From: WHSW01 sp035296705
GTDB lineage: Bacteria > Actinomycetota > Thermoleophilia > Solirubrobacterales > 70-9
Reading direction: 5' to 3'
DNA length: 16,111 bases
Assembly: GCA_035296705.1 (NCBI GenBank)
Contig: DATHAL010000079.1
Location: 1-16,111 of the forward strand
Under the pieces are notes generated by a model that made no database searches, was not told where the DNA came from, and worked only from the letters and a program-made list of their open reading frames with translations. Shown here in pieces: positions 6,627 to 14,049 of the stretch (within the stretch, counting starts at the first letter, position 1; each line of letters opens with the position of its first letter). A program made the position numbers and the translations under genes.

Positions 6627-7700
6627 CTAGGGCTCGGGCGGCGCTTCGGGCTCGCCCTCGGTGAGGGTTGGCTGTCCCGCGTCGTCTCCGAGCACCTGCT
6701 GTCCGCCGTTCTCGAGCCTGGGCTCAGCGTCGAACCTGTCGACCTCGAGCAGTCGCGGCACCGTGCCGTTGACATGCAGCTGGAAGATGTCCGGCCGGTT
6801 GTAGTGGCCGGCAAAGTCGTGACGGAGCTTCATCTTCACGCCGAGCTCGAGATCCAGGTCGGCATAGAGGATGCCCTCCTCGGCCCCCATCGGTCCGGCG
6901 ATCACGGTGCTGTCCGGCGCGACGATCATCGAGCCGCCGCAGAACTCCTCGTCGCGAACCTTCGCCGCGTCCTCGGAAGAGAGCTCGAGCAGCTCGATCA
7001 TCGCGTCGTCGACCGTCCCGCAGGCGCTGATCACGAACGCCTTCGTCATCTGCGCGAACGCCTGCGAATCGATCCGCACCCGTTCACGCAGTGGCGCCCC
7101 GACGGTCGGAAAGTGATTCGGCCAGCTCATCACGTGAACGCGGGAGTGCTGAGCGACCATCGTGAAGACGGCGAGGGGGTTCGAGTTCTCCCCGCAGATC
7201 AGGCCCGTCGCAGGGCCGAAATCCGTCTGGAACGCCGCCAGCGTGTCGCCGTTTCCGCCGGCGTGCACGAGCCGCTCGCCAACGGTGGGCATGAGCTTCT
7301 GATGCTTGCCCAGATAGGAGCCGTCCGGACCGATGAAGACCTGCGTGTTGTGGAGCGTCCCGATCGTGTTCGGCTGCTTCTCGCACACTCCGACGACCGC
7401 GTATACGCGTGCGTCCCGCGCCGCCCGGCAGAGGCGCTCGATATGCGGCCCCGGGATCTCGACGGCGTTCTTGAACAACTCGACGCTGAGCCGGGTTCCG
7501 GTCGGCCCGGTGCCGGGATGGAAGTGAAACCACACCGGGTGCGCGGGGATGAATCCCTCGGGGAAGCCGACGATTCGAGCCCCGCCGGCACCCGCCTGCC
7601 TGATCAGCTCGCACGCCTTCTCGGTCGAGGCCTCGCGGTCGAGGAAGGCGGAGGCCGCCTGCACGGCCGCGGCCTTTACCGTCGGGTAGTCATCGCTCAT
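6627..7700 (-). CDS. Nitrilase-superfamily carbon-nitrogen hydrolase
   Basis: A 357-residue enzyme of the nitrilase branch, cytoplasmic, hydrolysing a nitrile (or possibly an amide) through a cysteine thioimidate. The catalytic set is present: E48 in FPEGFIP, K135 in KHQKLMPT, a second glutamate E142 in VGERLVH, and C169 in LICGENSNPL. The length, the KLMPT-GERLVHAGG segment and CGEN-NPL resemble true nitrilases/cyanide hydratases more than short omega-amidases or beta-ureidopropionases (usually 260-300). The C-terminal ~45 residues are acidic, Gly/Pro-rich and poorly conserved. The start ATG 7700 follows a perfect AGGAGG. It overlaps the upstream hydrolase by 11 bases and is the last gene of the long leftward operon, ending 6 bases from the convergent aldehyde dehydrogenase. 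The actual substrate is not predictable. Confidence 0.92.
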   Translation of the reverse strand: MSDDYPTVKAAAVQAASAFLDREASTEKACELIRQAGAGGARIVGFPEGFIPAHPVWFHFHPGTGPTGTRLSVELFKNAVEIPGPHIERLCRAARDARVYAVVGVCEKQPNTIGTLHNTQVFIGPDGSYLGKHQKLMPTVGERLVHAGGNGDTLAAFQTDFGPATGLICGENSNPLAVFTMVAQHSRVHVMSWPNHFPTVGAPLRERVRIDSQAFAQMTKAFVISACGTVDDAMIELLELSSEDAAKVRDEEFCGGSMIVAPDSTVIAGPMGAEEGILYADLDLELGVKMKLRHDFAGHYNRPDIFQLHVNGTVPRLLEVDRFDAEPRLENGGQQVLGDDAGQPTLTEGEPEAPPEP

Positions 7701-8784
7701 GGCGACCTCCTCTCAGCTGCTCCGAGAGCCAGTCCGCGAGCAGCGGTCGGTAGCGGTAGGCAACGTTGTTGCAGACATGATTCCCCTCCTCGTAGAGGAT
7801 GAACTCGGCGTTCGGGGATTCGTCGGCGACGGCCTTCGTCGACTCCCACGGGATCAGCCGGTCGAGCTTGCCCGCGACGACCAGTAGCGGCTGCTCGATC
7901 CGGGCGGCAACCCCCGTCAGGTCCAATCGCATCGCCGCCGCGCGCGCGGCCTCGGCGTCGGGCGACCGGGCGTAGTAGGTGAACGACTCGCGGGTCAGCT
8001 CCGGGAGTTCGTCCCAGAGCGCGCCGAAGCAGCGCGGACCGGAGACGGCGGCCGCCGCGCGAAGGCGGGGCTCGAACGCGGCGGCGCGGGGCGCGTAGTA
8101 GCCGCCGAGGCTGACGCCGGCTGCGCCGACGCGACCCATGTCGAGGTCGTCTCGGTGCTCCAGCGCGTCGAGCATCGCGGTGACGGCGACCTCGTAATCG
8201 TGACGGATCGGTGCCTCGAAGCCGGCCTCCCCCTGGCCAGGTCCGTCGAGCGAGAGCGTCGCCAGCCCACGATCGAGGAAGACGCGCTCGAAGTTGAAGA
8301 ACTCCTCCTTGGTCGAGTCGAGGCCGGGAATCAGGATCACGAGCGGCGGCCGCTCGTCGCCGGGTGGTCGCCTGAGGTTGGCGATCGCGACGCCACCTGT
8401 CGCGATCGCGGCCTCGATCCGCTCCGCGTCCGGATCGAGCAGCCTGTGCGCCTCATAGAGCGCGTCGCGGGCGCGGATCGTCGTCTCGCGGTTGCGCTCC
8501 CCGTCGAGCACCCAGACGTACTTCGCGAAGTGGAAGCAGAGCGCGGCCCGCACGTAGGCCTCCCCCGCCGTGCGCCGGCGCCCCAACGACTCCGCCTCCT
8601 CGGCGAGCGCGAGGTGGACCTCGGCCTGATCGCTCCACGCATCGAGCCACTGCTCCCAGCGGTCGACCCGGTCGCTGGTGCGGGTGAAGTCGTTCAGGTC
8701 GATTCCCTGCGTCGTCATCCGCGGCGCCCAGTGCGCGATCGCCGCCTCGACCCGCGGATCGGCGTGCGTGGTTGGCGTGCTCAC
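7690..8784 (-). CDS. Alpha/beta hydrolase related to 2,6-dihydropseudooxynicotine hydrolase (FrsA/DUF1100-like)
   Basis: A 364-residue alpha/beta hydrolase with a helical N-terminal segment (about 10-125) before the catalytic core. The oxyanion region is LIPGLDSTKEEF near 151. The nucleophile is S225 in GVSLGGYYA, the acid is D308 in AGKLDRLIPW and the base is H336 in EGNHVCNN. The spacing closely matches that recalled for the nicotine-pathway C-C hydrolase 2,6-dihydropseudooxynicotine hydrolase (S217/D300/H329), which cleaves a beta-diketone-like C-C bond. Esterase or amidase activity is equally possible. A longer frame begins at 8844. GTG 8784 is preferred because GAGGG lies 6 bases upstream and GTGA overlaps the preceding stop. 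Its place between a reductase and a nitrilase suggests a catabolic hydrolysis step. Confidence 0.88.
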   Translation of the reverse strand: MSTPTTHADPRVEAAIAHWAPRMTTQGIDLNDFTRTSDRVDRWEQWLDAWSDQAEVHLALAEEAESLGRRRTAGEAYVRAALCFHFAKYVWVLDGERNRETTIRARDALYEAHRLLDPDAERIEAAIATGGVAIANLRRPPGDERPPLVILIPGLDSTKEEFFNFERVFLDRGLATLSLDGPGQGEAGFEAPIRHDYEVAVTAMLDALEHRDDLDMGRVGAAGVSLGGYYAPRAAAFEPRLRAAAAVSGPRCFGALWDELPELTRESFTYYARSPDAEAARAAAMRLDLTGVAARIEQPLLVVAGKLDRLIPWESTKAVADESPNAEFILYEEGNHVCNNVAYRYRPLLADWLSEQLRGGRHER

Positions 8785-9755
8785 GCCGCGCCCTCGATCT
8801 GAATCACGAGCTTCACGTGGGGCGATCCGCGCTGGCGCTCCCACGCCGCTGCGACCTCCGGGAGCGGCACCACCTCCCGGTCCACGGTCAGCTCGCCCGC
8901 GTTAACCGCCTCGATCAGGCTCCCGTACACCGCGCGCTTGCGTTCCATGGCCGTCCAGCCGGAGGAGACTCCGATCAGCGAAGCGCCGCGGATCCGCAAC
9001 TCGTGCAGGGGCGGGGGCTCGCCGGAGCCGGCGGCTTGGCCGACGTTGACGGCGCGCCCACCGTCGGCGAGTGCGCTTGCGGCGGCGGCGCCGGGCACTC
9101 CCCAGAGCGGGTCGATCACGAGATCGAGCGCACCCCCCGCAGCGTCGCGAAGCGCGGCGGCGATCGAGTCGCGGTCGTCTCCGTCGCGGAGCTCGACGAC
9201 CTCGGCGGCTCCAAGCTCGCGTGTCCGCTCGAGTTGGGCGCGGTCGCGGCCGGCGGCGACGACACGGGCGGCGCCGCGAAGCCGCGCAAGCTGGACCGCG
9301 AGCTTGCCGACGGAGCCGCTTGCGCCGAGCACGGCTACACGTGCGCCTTCGACCGGCGCGCCCGCCTCGAGCGCCAGTGCGGCGGTCACCCCGACCACTC
9401 CAAGCGCCGCCGCGAGGGCCGGATCCGCGCCGTCCGGCAGCGGGTGGACGGACTCCGGGTCGGCAAGTGCAAGCTCCGCGAGGGCACCGTTCGACCCATG
9501 CCCCGGCAGCGGGCACTCGAACCGCACGAGCGATCCGGCATCCGGACCGTCGACCACCGTGCCGACGCCCTCCACCCCCGGTATGTACGGAACCTCGGGG
9601 GGTCCGCCGACGAGACCGGCCGCAAGCCTGATCTCGAGCGGGTTGAGGCTCGAGTAGGCGACCTCGACGAGCGCGTGCCCCGGCGCCGGTTCGGGCCGCT
9701 CGATCGTCCGGGCCCGAGGAAGCTCCCCGGGGCGCTCGACGACAGCAGCGTTCAT
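8781..9755 (-). CDS. Zinc-independent medium-chain dehydrogenase/reductase (quinone oxidoreductase-like)
   Basis: A 324-residue MDR-family oxidoreductase, probably NADPH-dependent, reducing an enone, quinone or similar carbonyl. The GroES-like N-domain (1-115) has SSLNPLEI near 35 and YIPGVEGVG near 57. The Rossmann motif GASGSVGKLAVQLA is at 144-157. The catalytic zinc Cys-His-Glu set of alcohol dehydrogenases is absent; NPLE occupies that region as in QOR proteins. Three starts are possible: TTG 9776 (TTGA overlap with the amidohydrolase stop), ATG 9764 and ATG 9755. None has a strong ribosome site. ATG 9755 matches the usual family start (M-AAVVE-PG). The stop overlaps the next gene's GTG. 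A possible role is reducing an unsaturated intermediate before hydrolysis. Confidence 0.88.
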   Translation of the reverse strand: MNAAVVERPGELPRARTIERPEPAPGHALVEVAYSSLNPLEIRLAAGLVGGPPEVPYIPGVEGVGTVVDGPDAGSLVRFECPLPGHGSNGALAELALADPESVHPLPDGADPALAAALGVVGVTAALALEAGAPVEGARVAVLGASGSVGKLAVQLARLRGAARVVAAGRDRAQLERTRELGAAEVVELRDGDDRDSIAAALRDAAGGALDLVIDPLWGVPGAAAASALADGGRAVNVGQAAGSGEPPPLHELRIRGASLIGVSSGWTAMERKRAVYGSLIEAVNAGELTVDREVVPLPEVAAAWERQRGSPHVKLVIQIEGAA

Positions 9756-9772
9756 CGCGCCCATCGCGACGC

Positions 9773-10801
9773 TCAAGACCGCGCCACTGAGGCGCCCGTC
9801 GCTTCATCGGCGACGGTCGCGAGCAGCCGGTTCGCGTTGTCGGCGAGCACCGCAGATTCGACGCCCGGATCCAAGTCGAGTGCCCGCACGGAGCCGACGG
9901 GGTCCGGCTCGGCCATGTCGAACGGATAGTCGGAGCCGAGCAGGACCCGCTCCGCGCCGACCCAATCGATCAACGCCCGCAGGAGCTCGCGGTCGTGGGT
10001 GACGGTGTCGAAGTGAAAGCGCCGGATCGATGCGAGCGGCGACTCACCCAGAGCCGCGCGCGCATCGGGCTGGAACGTGTGGGCGTGGCGCAGCCGGCCG
10101 CGCAGCGCGAGCAGCGCGCCGCCGCCATGCGCGAGCAGCACGCGCAGGCCCGGGTGGCGCTCCATCACCCCGGCCATCGTCATGTGCGCCGCACAGATCG
10201 TCGTCTCGAACGGGTTGCCGACCGTGTTCCACAGGTAGTGCTCGCCGAACACCGGCTCCCCGAAGCCGCGCGTGGTCGGGTGGATGAAGACGAGCGACTC
10301 GGTCTCCGCGGCAACGCTCCAAAACGGCTCGAACCGCGGATCGCCGAGATAGACGCCGCCGACGCTCGCGGTGACCTCGGCCCCGGCGAGAGCGCCGTCG
10401 CGCCGGATCGCCGCGAGCTCCTCGGCGGCGAGCTCCGGATCCTGAAGCGGCACGGCGCCGAGCGCGGCGATCCGGTCCGGGTGGCGCCGCACGAGCCGGG
10501 CGAGTGCCTCGTTCTGGATCCGGCAGCGTTCGAGGCACGCAGCGGCCTCGACATCCGGAAAGAGCAGCGGGACCCACGGGCTGAGCAGGACGCGATCGAT
10601 GCCGGCGCGCGCCTGGACGGCGAGGATCGTCTCCACGTCGACCGCCTCGTGAACCATCGAGCGGATCGACTTGCCGGCGAGCTCGACGACGTGGCCGCCG
10701 CAGATCCGCTCCAAGCGCGGGCGCCACTCCTCGTGTACGTGTCCGTTGCGAAGGATTTCGCGGACGATCACGTGGGCGTGCGCGTCGACGGCTCCCGTCA
10801 T
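9773..10801 (-). CDS. ACMSD-type amidohydrolase (amidohydrolase-2 family)
   Basis: A 342-residue TIM-barrel metal enzyme of the amidohydrolase-2/ACMSD family, which contains non-oxidative decarboxylases (2-amino-3-carboxymuconate semialdehyde, gamma-resorcylate, 5-carboxyvanillate) and some hydrolases. The mononuclear metal ligands are all visible: H8 and H10 (DAHAHV), H174 (FIHPTT), H225 (LLAHGGG) and D291 (LGSDYPF). These are within three positions of the H9/H11/H177/H228/D294 set recalled for bacterial ACMSD. W191 in LWNTVGNPFE is also shared with that enzyme. GGTGGAGG precedes ATG 10801, which overlaps the upstream stop as ATGA. A decarboxylase acting on a carboxylated aromatic or muconate intermediate is the best guess; a C-C or lactone hydrolase is possible. 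Confidence 0.92.
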   Translation of the reverse strand: MTGAVDAHAHVIVREILRNGHVHEEWRPRLERICGGHVVELAGKSIRSMVHEAVDVETILAVQARAGIDRVLLSPWVPLLFPDVEAAACLERCRIQNEALARLVRRHPDRIAALGAVPLQDPELAAEELAAIRRDGALAGAEVTASVGGVYLGDPRFEPFWSVAAETESLVFIHPTTRGFGEPVFGEHYLWNTVGNPFETTICAAHMTMAGVMERHPGLRVLLAHGGGALLALRGRLRHAHTFQPDARAALGESPLASIRRFHFDTVTHDRELLRALIDWVGAERVLLGSDYPFDMAEPDPVGSVRALDLDPGVESAVLADNANRLLATVADEATGASVARS

Positions 10802-12399
10802 CGCGCCGCCTCCACCTGCCGCTCGCCGACCACCTCCTCGAGCCGCCGGCCACGATCCGCGAGCACTACGATCGCCGCGTTGCGCCCTGGAGCGCCGGTG
10901 ATCGAGCCGCCGGGGTGCGTGGTGCCGCCCGTCTGGTAGAGACCCTCGATCGGCATTCGGTATTGCCCCCAGCCGGGGGCCGGCCGCAGGGCGCCGCTCT
11001 GCGCGAGGCCGCGGTCGCCGCCGTGGAAGGCGCCGCGAATCATGTGGCGGTTGGCGGCCTCGATGTCATACGGGCCCTTGACGAGCCGCGCGACGATCGC
11101 GTCGTCGGTGAGACCGCGGGTCACGGTCCGCACCCGCTCGAGCTGGCGCTCGGCCTGCTCCTGCTTGAGCTCGTCCCAGCTCGCGACGCCGTCCGGGAGC
11201 CGCCAGCCCTGGCCGCTCAGGAACTTCACGGTGTGGTGTCCGTGCGGCGCGCGGGAGGGGTCGCCGAGCGTCGGTGTCGCGACCAGGAGCCACGCCGGAT
11301 CGGGGTCGTAGTGGCCGTCCCGCACCCGGCGGCCGTGATCGACGATCTCCTGCGGCCAGCCGACGAGCCCCGCTGAGACGGCGGTGCGGGGGCCGTCCGG
11401 CGCCTCGAAGATGGGCGGCGCCGTGGTCGCGAGGTAAACGGCGAAACCGGAGATCCCGATCTCGTAGGTGTCGACGCCGTAGAGGAAATCGTCGCCCCAA
11501 ACCTCGCGTGGCGCCATCTCGACCAGGTGCTTCACGTGGATCGTCGAGATCACCGCCTCGCGCGCGCTGAAGCGCTCGCCGTCCGTCGTCTCGACGCCGG
11601 TGCAGCGGCCGCCCTCGACCACGAGGCCGGCGACGGGCCGACCGCAGAGCACGGTGCCGCCGTCATCGGTGATCGAGCGTACGAGCGCCTCGGTGAGCTG
11701 CCCGGAGCCGCCCACCGGAAGCGTCCAGCCGCGCCGCTGGCGTCCGTAGGCGATCGAGTAGGCGAGCGGCCCCGAGCCGGCCGAGTCAGTGGGGACCAGG
11801 GTCTGGAACGCCTGCCAGAGCATGAACGCCTGCGCGTAGGGCGTCTCGAACTCGTGCCGGACCACGTCCCACGCGCTCATCAGCCGCCGGCGCAGCCAGC
11901 GGCGCCCATCCGGGTGGTCGGCCAACATCTGCTCGAGCGGCGGCCCGAAGCCCGGCGGCTGGAAGCGGCCGCGGCCGAAGACGTGCTTGACCGCGTCGTA
12001 TTCGCCGATCATGCGCCGATAGGCGTCGGCGTCGCGCTTCGAGAACCGTGCCAGCTCCGCGCAGGAGCGCTCGAGGTCGAGCCACATGGTGAGCTGCTCG
12101 CCGTCGGGAAAGACCACGTGCGAATAAGGGTCGGGCTCGATGTAGCGCAGCCCGTACCGCGAGCGCAGCCCCAACTCGTCGCCTGTGAGCAGCGGATTCG
12201 TCTGGATCAGCGTGTGCCCGGTCGAGCAGGAGTCGACGACGTAGCCAGGGCCGAGCATCTCCTCCGAGGCGGCGCCCCCGCCTGGGATCGAGCGAGCCTC
12301 GAGCACGATCACCTCGTAGCCGGCGCGGGACAGGTACGCGGCCGTGATCAGGCTGTTGTGCCCGGCGCCCGCGACAACGAAGTCCGCGGTGAAGCTCAT
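10798..12399 (-). CDS. Phytoene desaturase-like FAD-dependent oxidoreductase (PYROXD2/CrtI family)
   Basis: A 533-residue flavoprotein of the amine-oxidase/phytoene-desaturase superfamily. The N-terminal FAD Rossmann motif is VVAGAGHNSLITAA at 8-21, with E34 ending strand 2 (VLEA) and GGGAASEE near 40-47. The C-terminal FAD block GLYQTGGTTHPGGSITGAPG lies near residues 486-505. These two blocks at this length are typical of the PYROXD2-like group, whose members oxidise or isomerise varied substrates; carotenoid synthesis is not implied because no crtB or crtE is nearby. The third glycine of the dinucleotide motif is Ser16. The frame extends ten codons upstream, but GGAGG 7 bases before ATG 12399 and homology favour this start. 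There are 22 bases between it and the preceding gene, and an ATGA overlap with the next. Confidence 0.92.
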   Translation of the reverse strand: MSFTADFVVAGAGHNSLITAAYLSRAGYEVIVLEARSIPGGGAASEEMLGPGYVVDSCSTGHTLIQTNPLLTGDELGLRSRYGLRYIEPDPYSHVVFPDGEQLTMWLDLERSCAELARFSKRDADAYRRMIGEYDAVKHVFGRGRFQPPGFGPPLEQMLADHPDGRRWLRRRLMSAWDVVRHEFETPYAQAFMLWQAFQTLVPTDSAGSGPLAYSIAYGRQRRGWTLPVGGSGQLTEALVRSITDDGGTVLCGRPVAGLVVEGGRCTGVETTDGERFSAREAVISTIHVKHLVEMAPREVWGDDFLYGVDTYEIGISGFAVYLATTAPPIFEAPDGPRTAVSAGLVGWPQEIVDHGRRVRDGHYDPDPAWLLVATPTLGDPSRAPHGHHTVKFLSGQGWRLPDGVASWDELKQEQAERQLERVRTVTRGLTDDAIVARLVKGPYDIEAANRHMIRGAFHGGDRGLAQSGALRPAPGWGQYRMPIEGLYQTGGTTHPGGSITGAPGRNAAIVVLADRGRRLEEVVGERQVEAAR

Positions 12400-12421
12400 C
12401 GGCCGACCTCCGCCGCGGCGG

Positions 12422-13300
12422 TCAGGCAATCAGGATGAGGAGCAGCGATCCGGCGATCACGAGTAGCGCCCCGAGCCAGACCCTCGCGGTGACTACCTCC
12501 ACGTGGCGGCCGGAGACGATCGGCGCGAGCACGAGCACCGACGGCACGGAGAGGAGCTGGAGGGCGAGGACGACCGCGACCCCCGTGTCCTCGAGCGAGA
12601 CCCAGCGCCCCCACGTCGCGAGCGCGACCACGACACCCGCGGCGAGCTTGAGGAGCACGGCCGGCCGCGTCCCGAGGCCGCCGCGCAGCGGCGTCCGCGA
12701 GACCGCGAGCACGACGCCGTACGCGAGCGCCGCGGCCAGCATCCCGACCGTGACGCCGAGCAGCGGCGAATCGAGTCCCTCGAGCCCCTCGACAGTGAGG
12801 ATCGGGCTCAGCGCCCAGGCGGCCGCGGTGGCGAGCGCGAACCCGGAGTCGCGCAGCCGCGCCCGGCGTCCGCCGCCCGGATCGGAGATCGCGTACGCAC
12901 CGGCGATCGTCAGCGCGATCCCGCCCAGCGCCGCCCAGCCCGGCGCCTCCCCCGTGAGGATGAGAGCGAAGAGCAGCCCCCAGAGCGGGTTCGTCGCGAG
13001 CAGCGGGCTCGTGCGCGCGGCCCCGATCCGCGCCTGGCTGAAGTTGAGCGTCGTCCAGCCGACGAAGAAGTGAACGAGCCCTGCGAGCGCGAACGCGACC
13101 AGGCCCCAGGCTGAGGCGTCCGCAAGGCTCGAGACGTCCTCGGTGGCGAGCGCGGCGGCGGCGAGGATCGCGGTGGCGACCAGGAGCTGGAAGAAGGTGG
13201 AGGCGTAGACGCTCTCGATATCGCGGACGGCCCTCGCGTTCAGCGCCTGGAAGAGGCCGAATCCCGCTCCCGATATCGCGGCCCATCCGGCTCCGCTCAC
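12422..13300 (-). CDS. EamA/DMT-family membrane transporter
   Basis: A 292-residue inner-membrane protein with about ten hydrophobic helices arranged as two repeats (roughly 1-140 and 150-290), the layout of EamA (DMT) permeases. These often export amino acids or other metabolites, but some import. Typical features are small-residue-rich helices, FFVGWTTLNFSQARIGAARTS at the start of helix 4 with a following NPLWGLLFA, and a mirrored VVLALQLLSVPSVLVLAPIV in the second half. The start is GTG 13300, overlapping the livF stop as GTGA; the ribosome site is weak (AAGG), so translation probably depends on coupling. Its place after an ABC importer suggests export of a product or overflow intermediate, or a second uptake route. 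Substrate unknown. Confidence 0.85.
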   Translation of the reverse strand: MSGAGWAAISGAGFGLFQALNARAVRDIESVYASTFFQLLVATAILAAAALATEDVSSLADASAWGLVAFALAGLVHFFVGWTTLNFSQARIGAARTSPLLATNPLWGLLFALILTGEAPGWAALGGIALTIAGAYAISDPGGGRRARLRDSGFALATAAAWALSPILTVEGLEGLDSPLLGVTVGMLAAALAYGVVLAVSRTPLRGGLGTRPAVLLKLAAGVVVALATWGRWVSLEDTGVAVVLALQLLSVPSVLVLAPIVSGRHVEVVTARVWLGALLVIAGSLLLILIA

Positions 13301-14049
13301 GCCTTCGCAGCCTGCGGCGGAGCCTTCGTCGGCGTCCCGCCGAAGAACAGGTCAGTCATCTCCGGGTTCTCGAGGACCGCATTGGCGCGGTCGTGCATCA
13401 GCACCCGGCCGCTCTCCATGACGATGCCGTGGGTGGCCATCCGCAGACCGAAGCGGACGTTCTGCTCGATCATCAGGAGCGTCTTCCCGGCATCAGCCAT
13501 CCGCTGGACCGCCTCGCCGACGACCTTGAGCGCCTTCGGGTCGAGCCCCACCGAGGGCTCGTCCAGCATCACGAGCGTCGGGTCGAGCATCAGCGAGCGG
13601 GCGAACTCGACGGAGCGGCGCTGGCCGCCTGAAAGGTTGCCGGCCCGCTCGTCGGCGCGCTCGGCGACCAGCGGAAAGAGCTCCGCCACCTCGTCGTACC
13701 GCCGCCGGACGAGTGACCGGTCGCGGCGGATGATGTAGGCGCCCATGAGCACGTTCTCGCGCACGGTCAGGTTCGGGAACAGGGCGTCCGACTGCGGCAC
13801 CTGCGTGATCCCGAGCCCGAGGATCTCGGCCGGCGGGAGCCCGACCACGTCGCGGCCCTCGTACTCGATCTTCCCCTCCCTCGGCCGCAGCAGCCCGCTC
13901 ACCGCCCGCAGCACCGTGGACTTGCCAGCCCCGTTCGGTCCCACGATGCACGTGGTCGAGCCGTGCTCGACCGCCAGGTCGACGCCTTGGAGGACGTCGC
14001 CCGCACCGTAGCCGGCGACGACGCCGTGGAGCTTCAGCATCTCGGCCAT
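13297..14049 (-). CDS. livF: Branched-chain amino acid-type ABC transporter ATPase LivF
   Basis: A 250-residue ATPase of the HAAT (Liv) ABC importer family that powers uptake with LivG and the LivH/LivM permeases. Walker A is GPNGAGKS (37-44), the Q-loop is QVPQ (83-86), the signature is LSGGQ (139-143) and Walker B is LVMLDEP (159-165). The H-loop is IEQN, with Gln in place of His, which is typical of LivF. The Liv-specific NLTVRENVLMG is at 93-103. The last ~12 residues are a non-conserved Pro/Ala/Lys tail. The frame continues far upstream, but ATG 14049 is the real start: it gives the normal length and overlaps the livG stop by one base (TGATG), with GGAGG 10 bases upstream. Family members import branched-chain amino acids, amides, urea or aromatic acids. 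Confidence 0.96.
   Translation of the reverse strand: MAEMLKLHGVVAGYGAGDVLQGVDLAVEHGSTTCIVGPNGAGKSTVLRAVSGLLRPREGKIEYEGRDVVGLPPAEILGLGITQVPQSDALFPNLTVRENVLMGAYIIRRDRSLVRRRYDEVAELFPLVAERADERAGNLSGGQRRSVEFARSLMLDPTLVMLDEPSVGLDPKALKVVGEAVQRMADAGKTLLMIEQNVRFGLRMATHGIVMESGRVLMHDRANAVLENPEMTDLFFGGTPTKAPPQAAKA

Noticed and set aside
7755..7775. Palindrome-like GGCAACGTTGTTGCAG as a fourth operator
   Set aside because: It lies inside the alpha/beta hydrolase coding sequence, encodes the conserved HVCNNV segment, and lacks the ATCGAT centre of the three operators.
10798..12399. Carotenoid biosynthesis gene crtI
   Set aside because: Family resemblance only; no phytoene synthase or other carotenoid gene nearby, and the context is catabolic.
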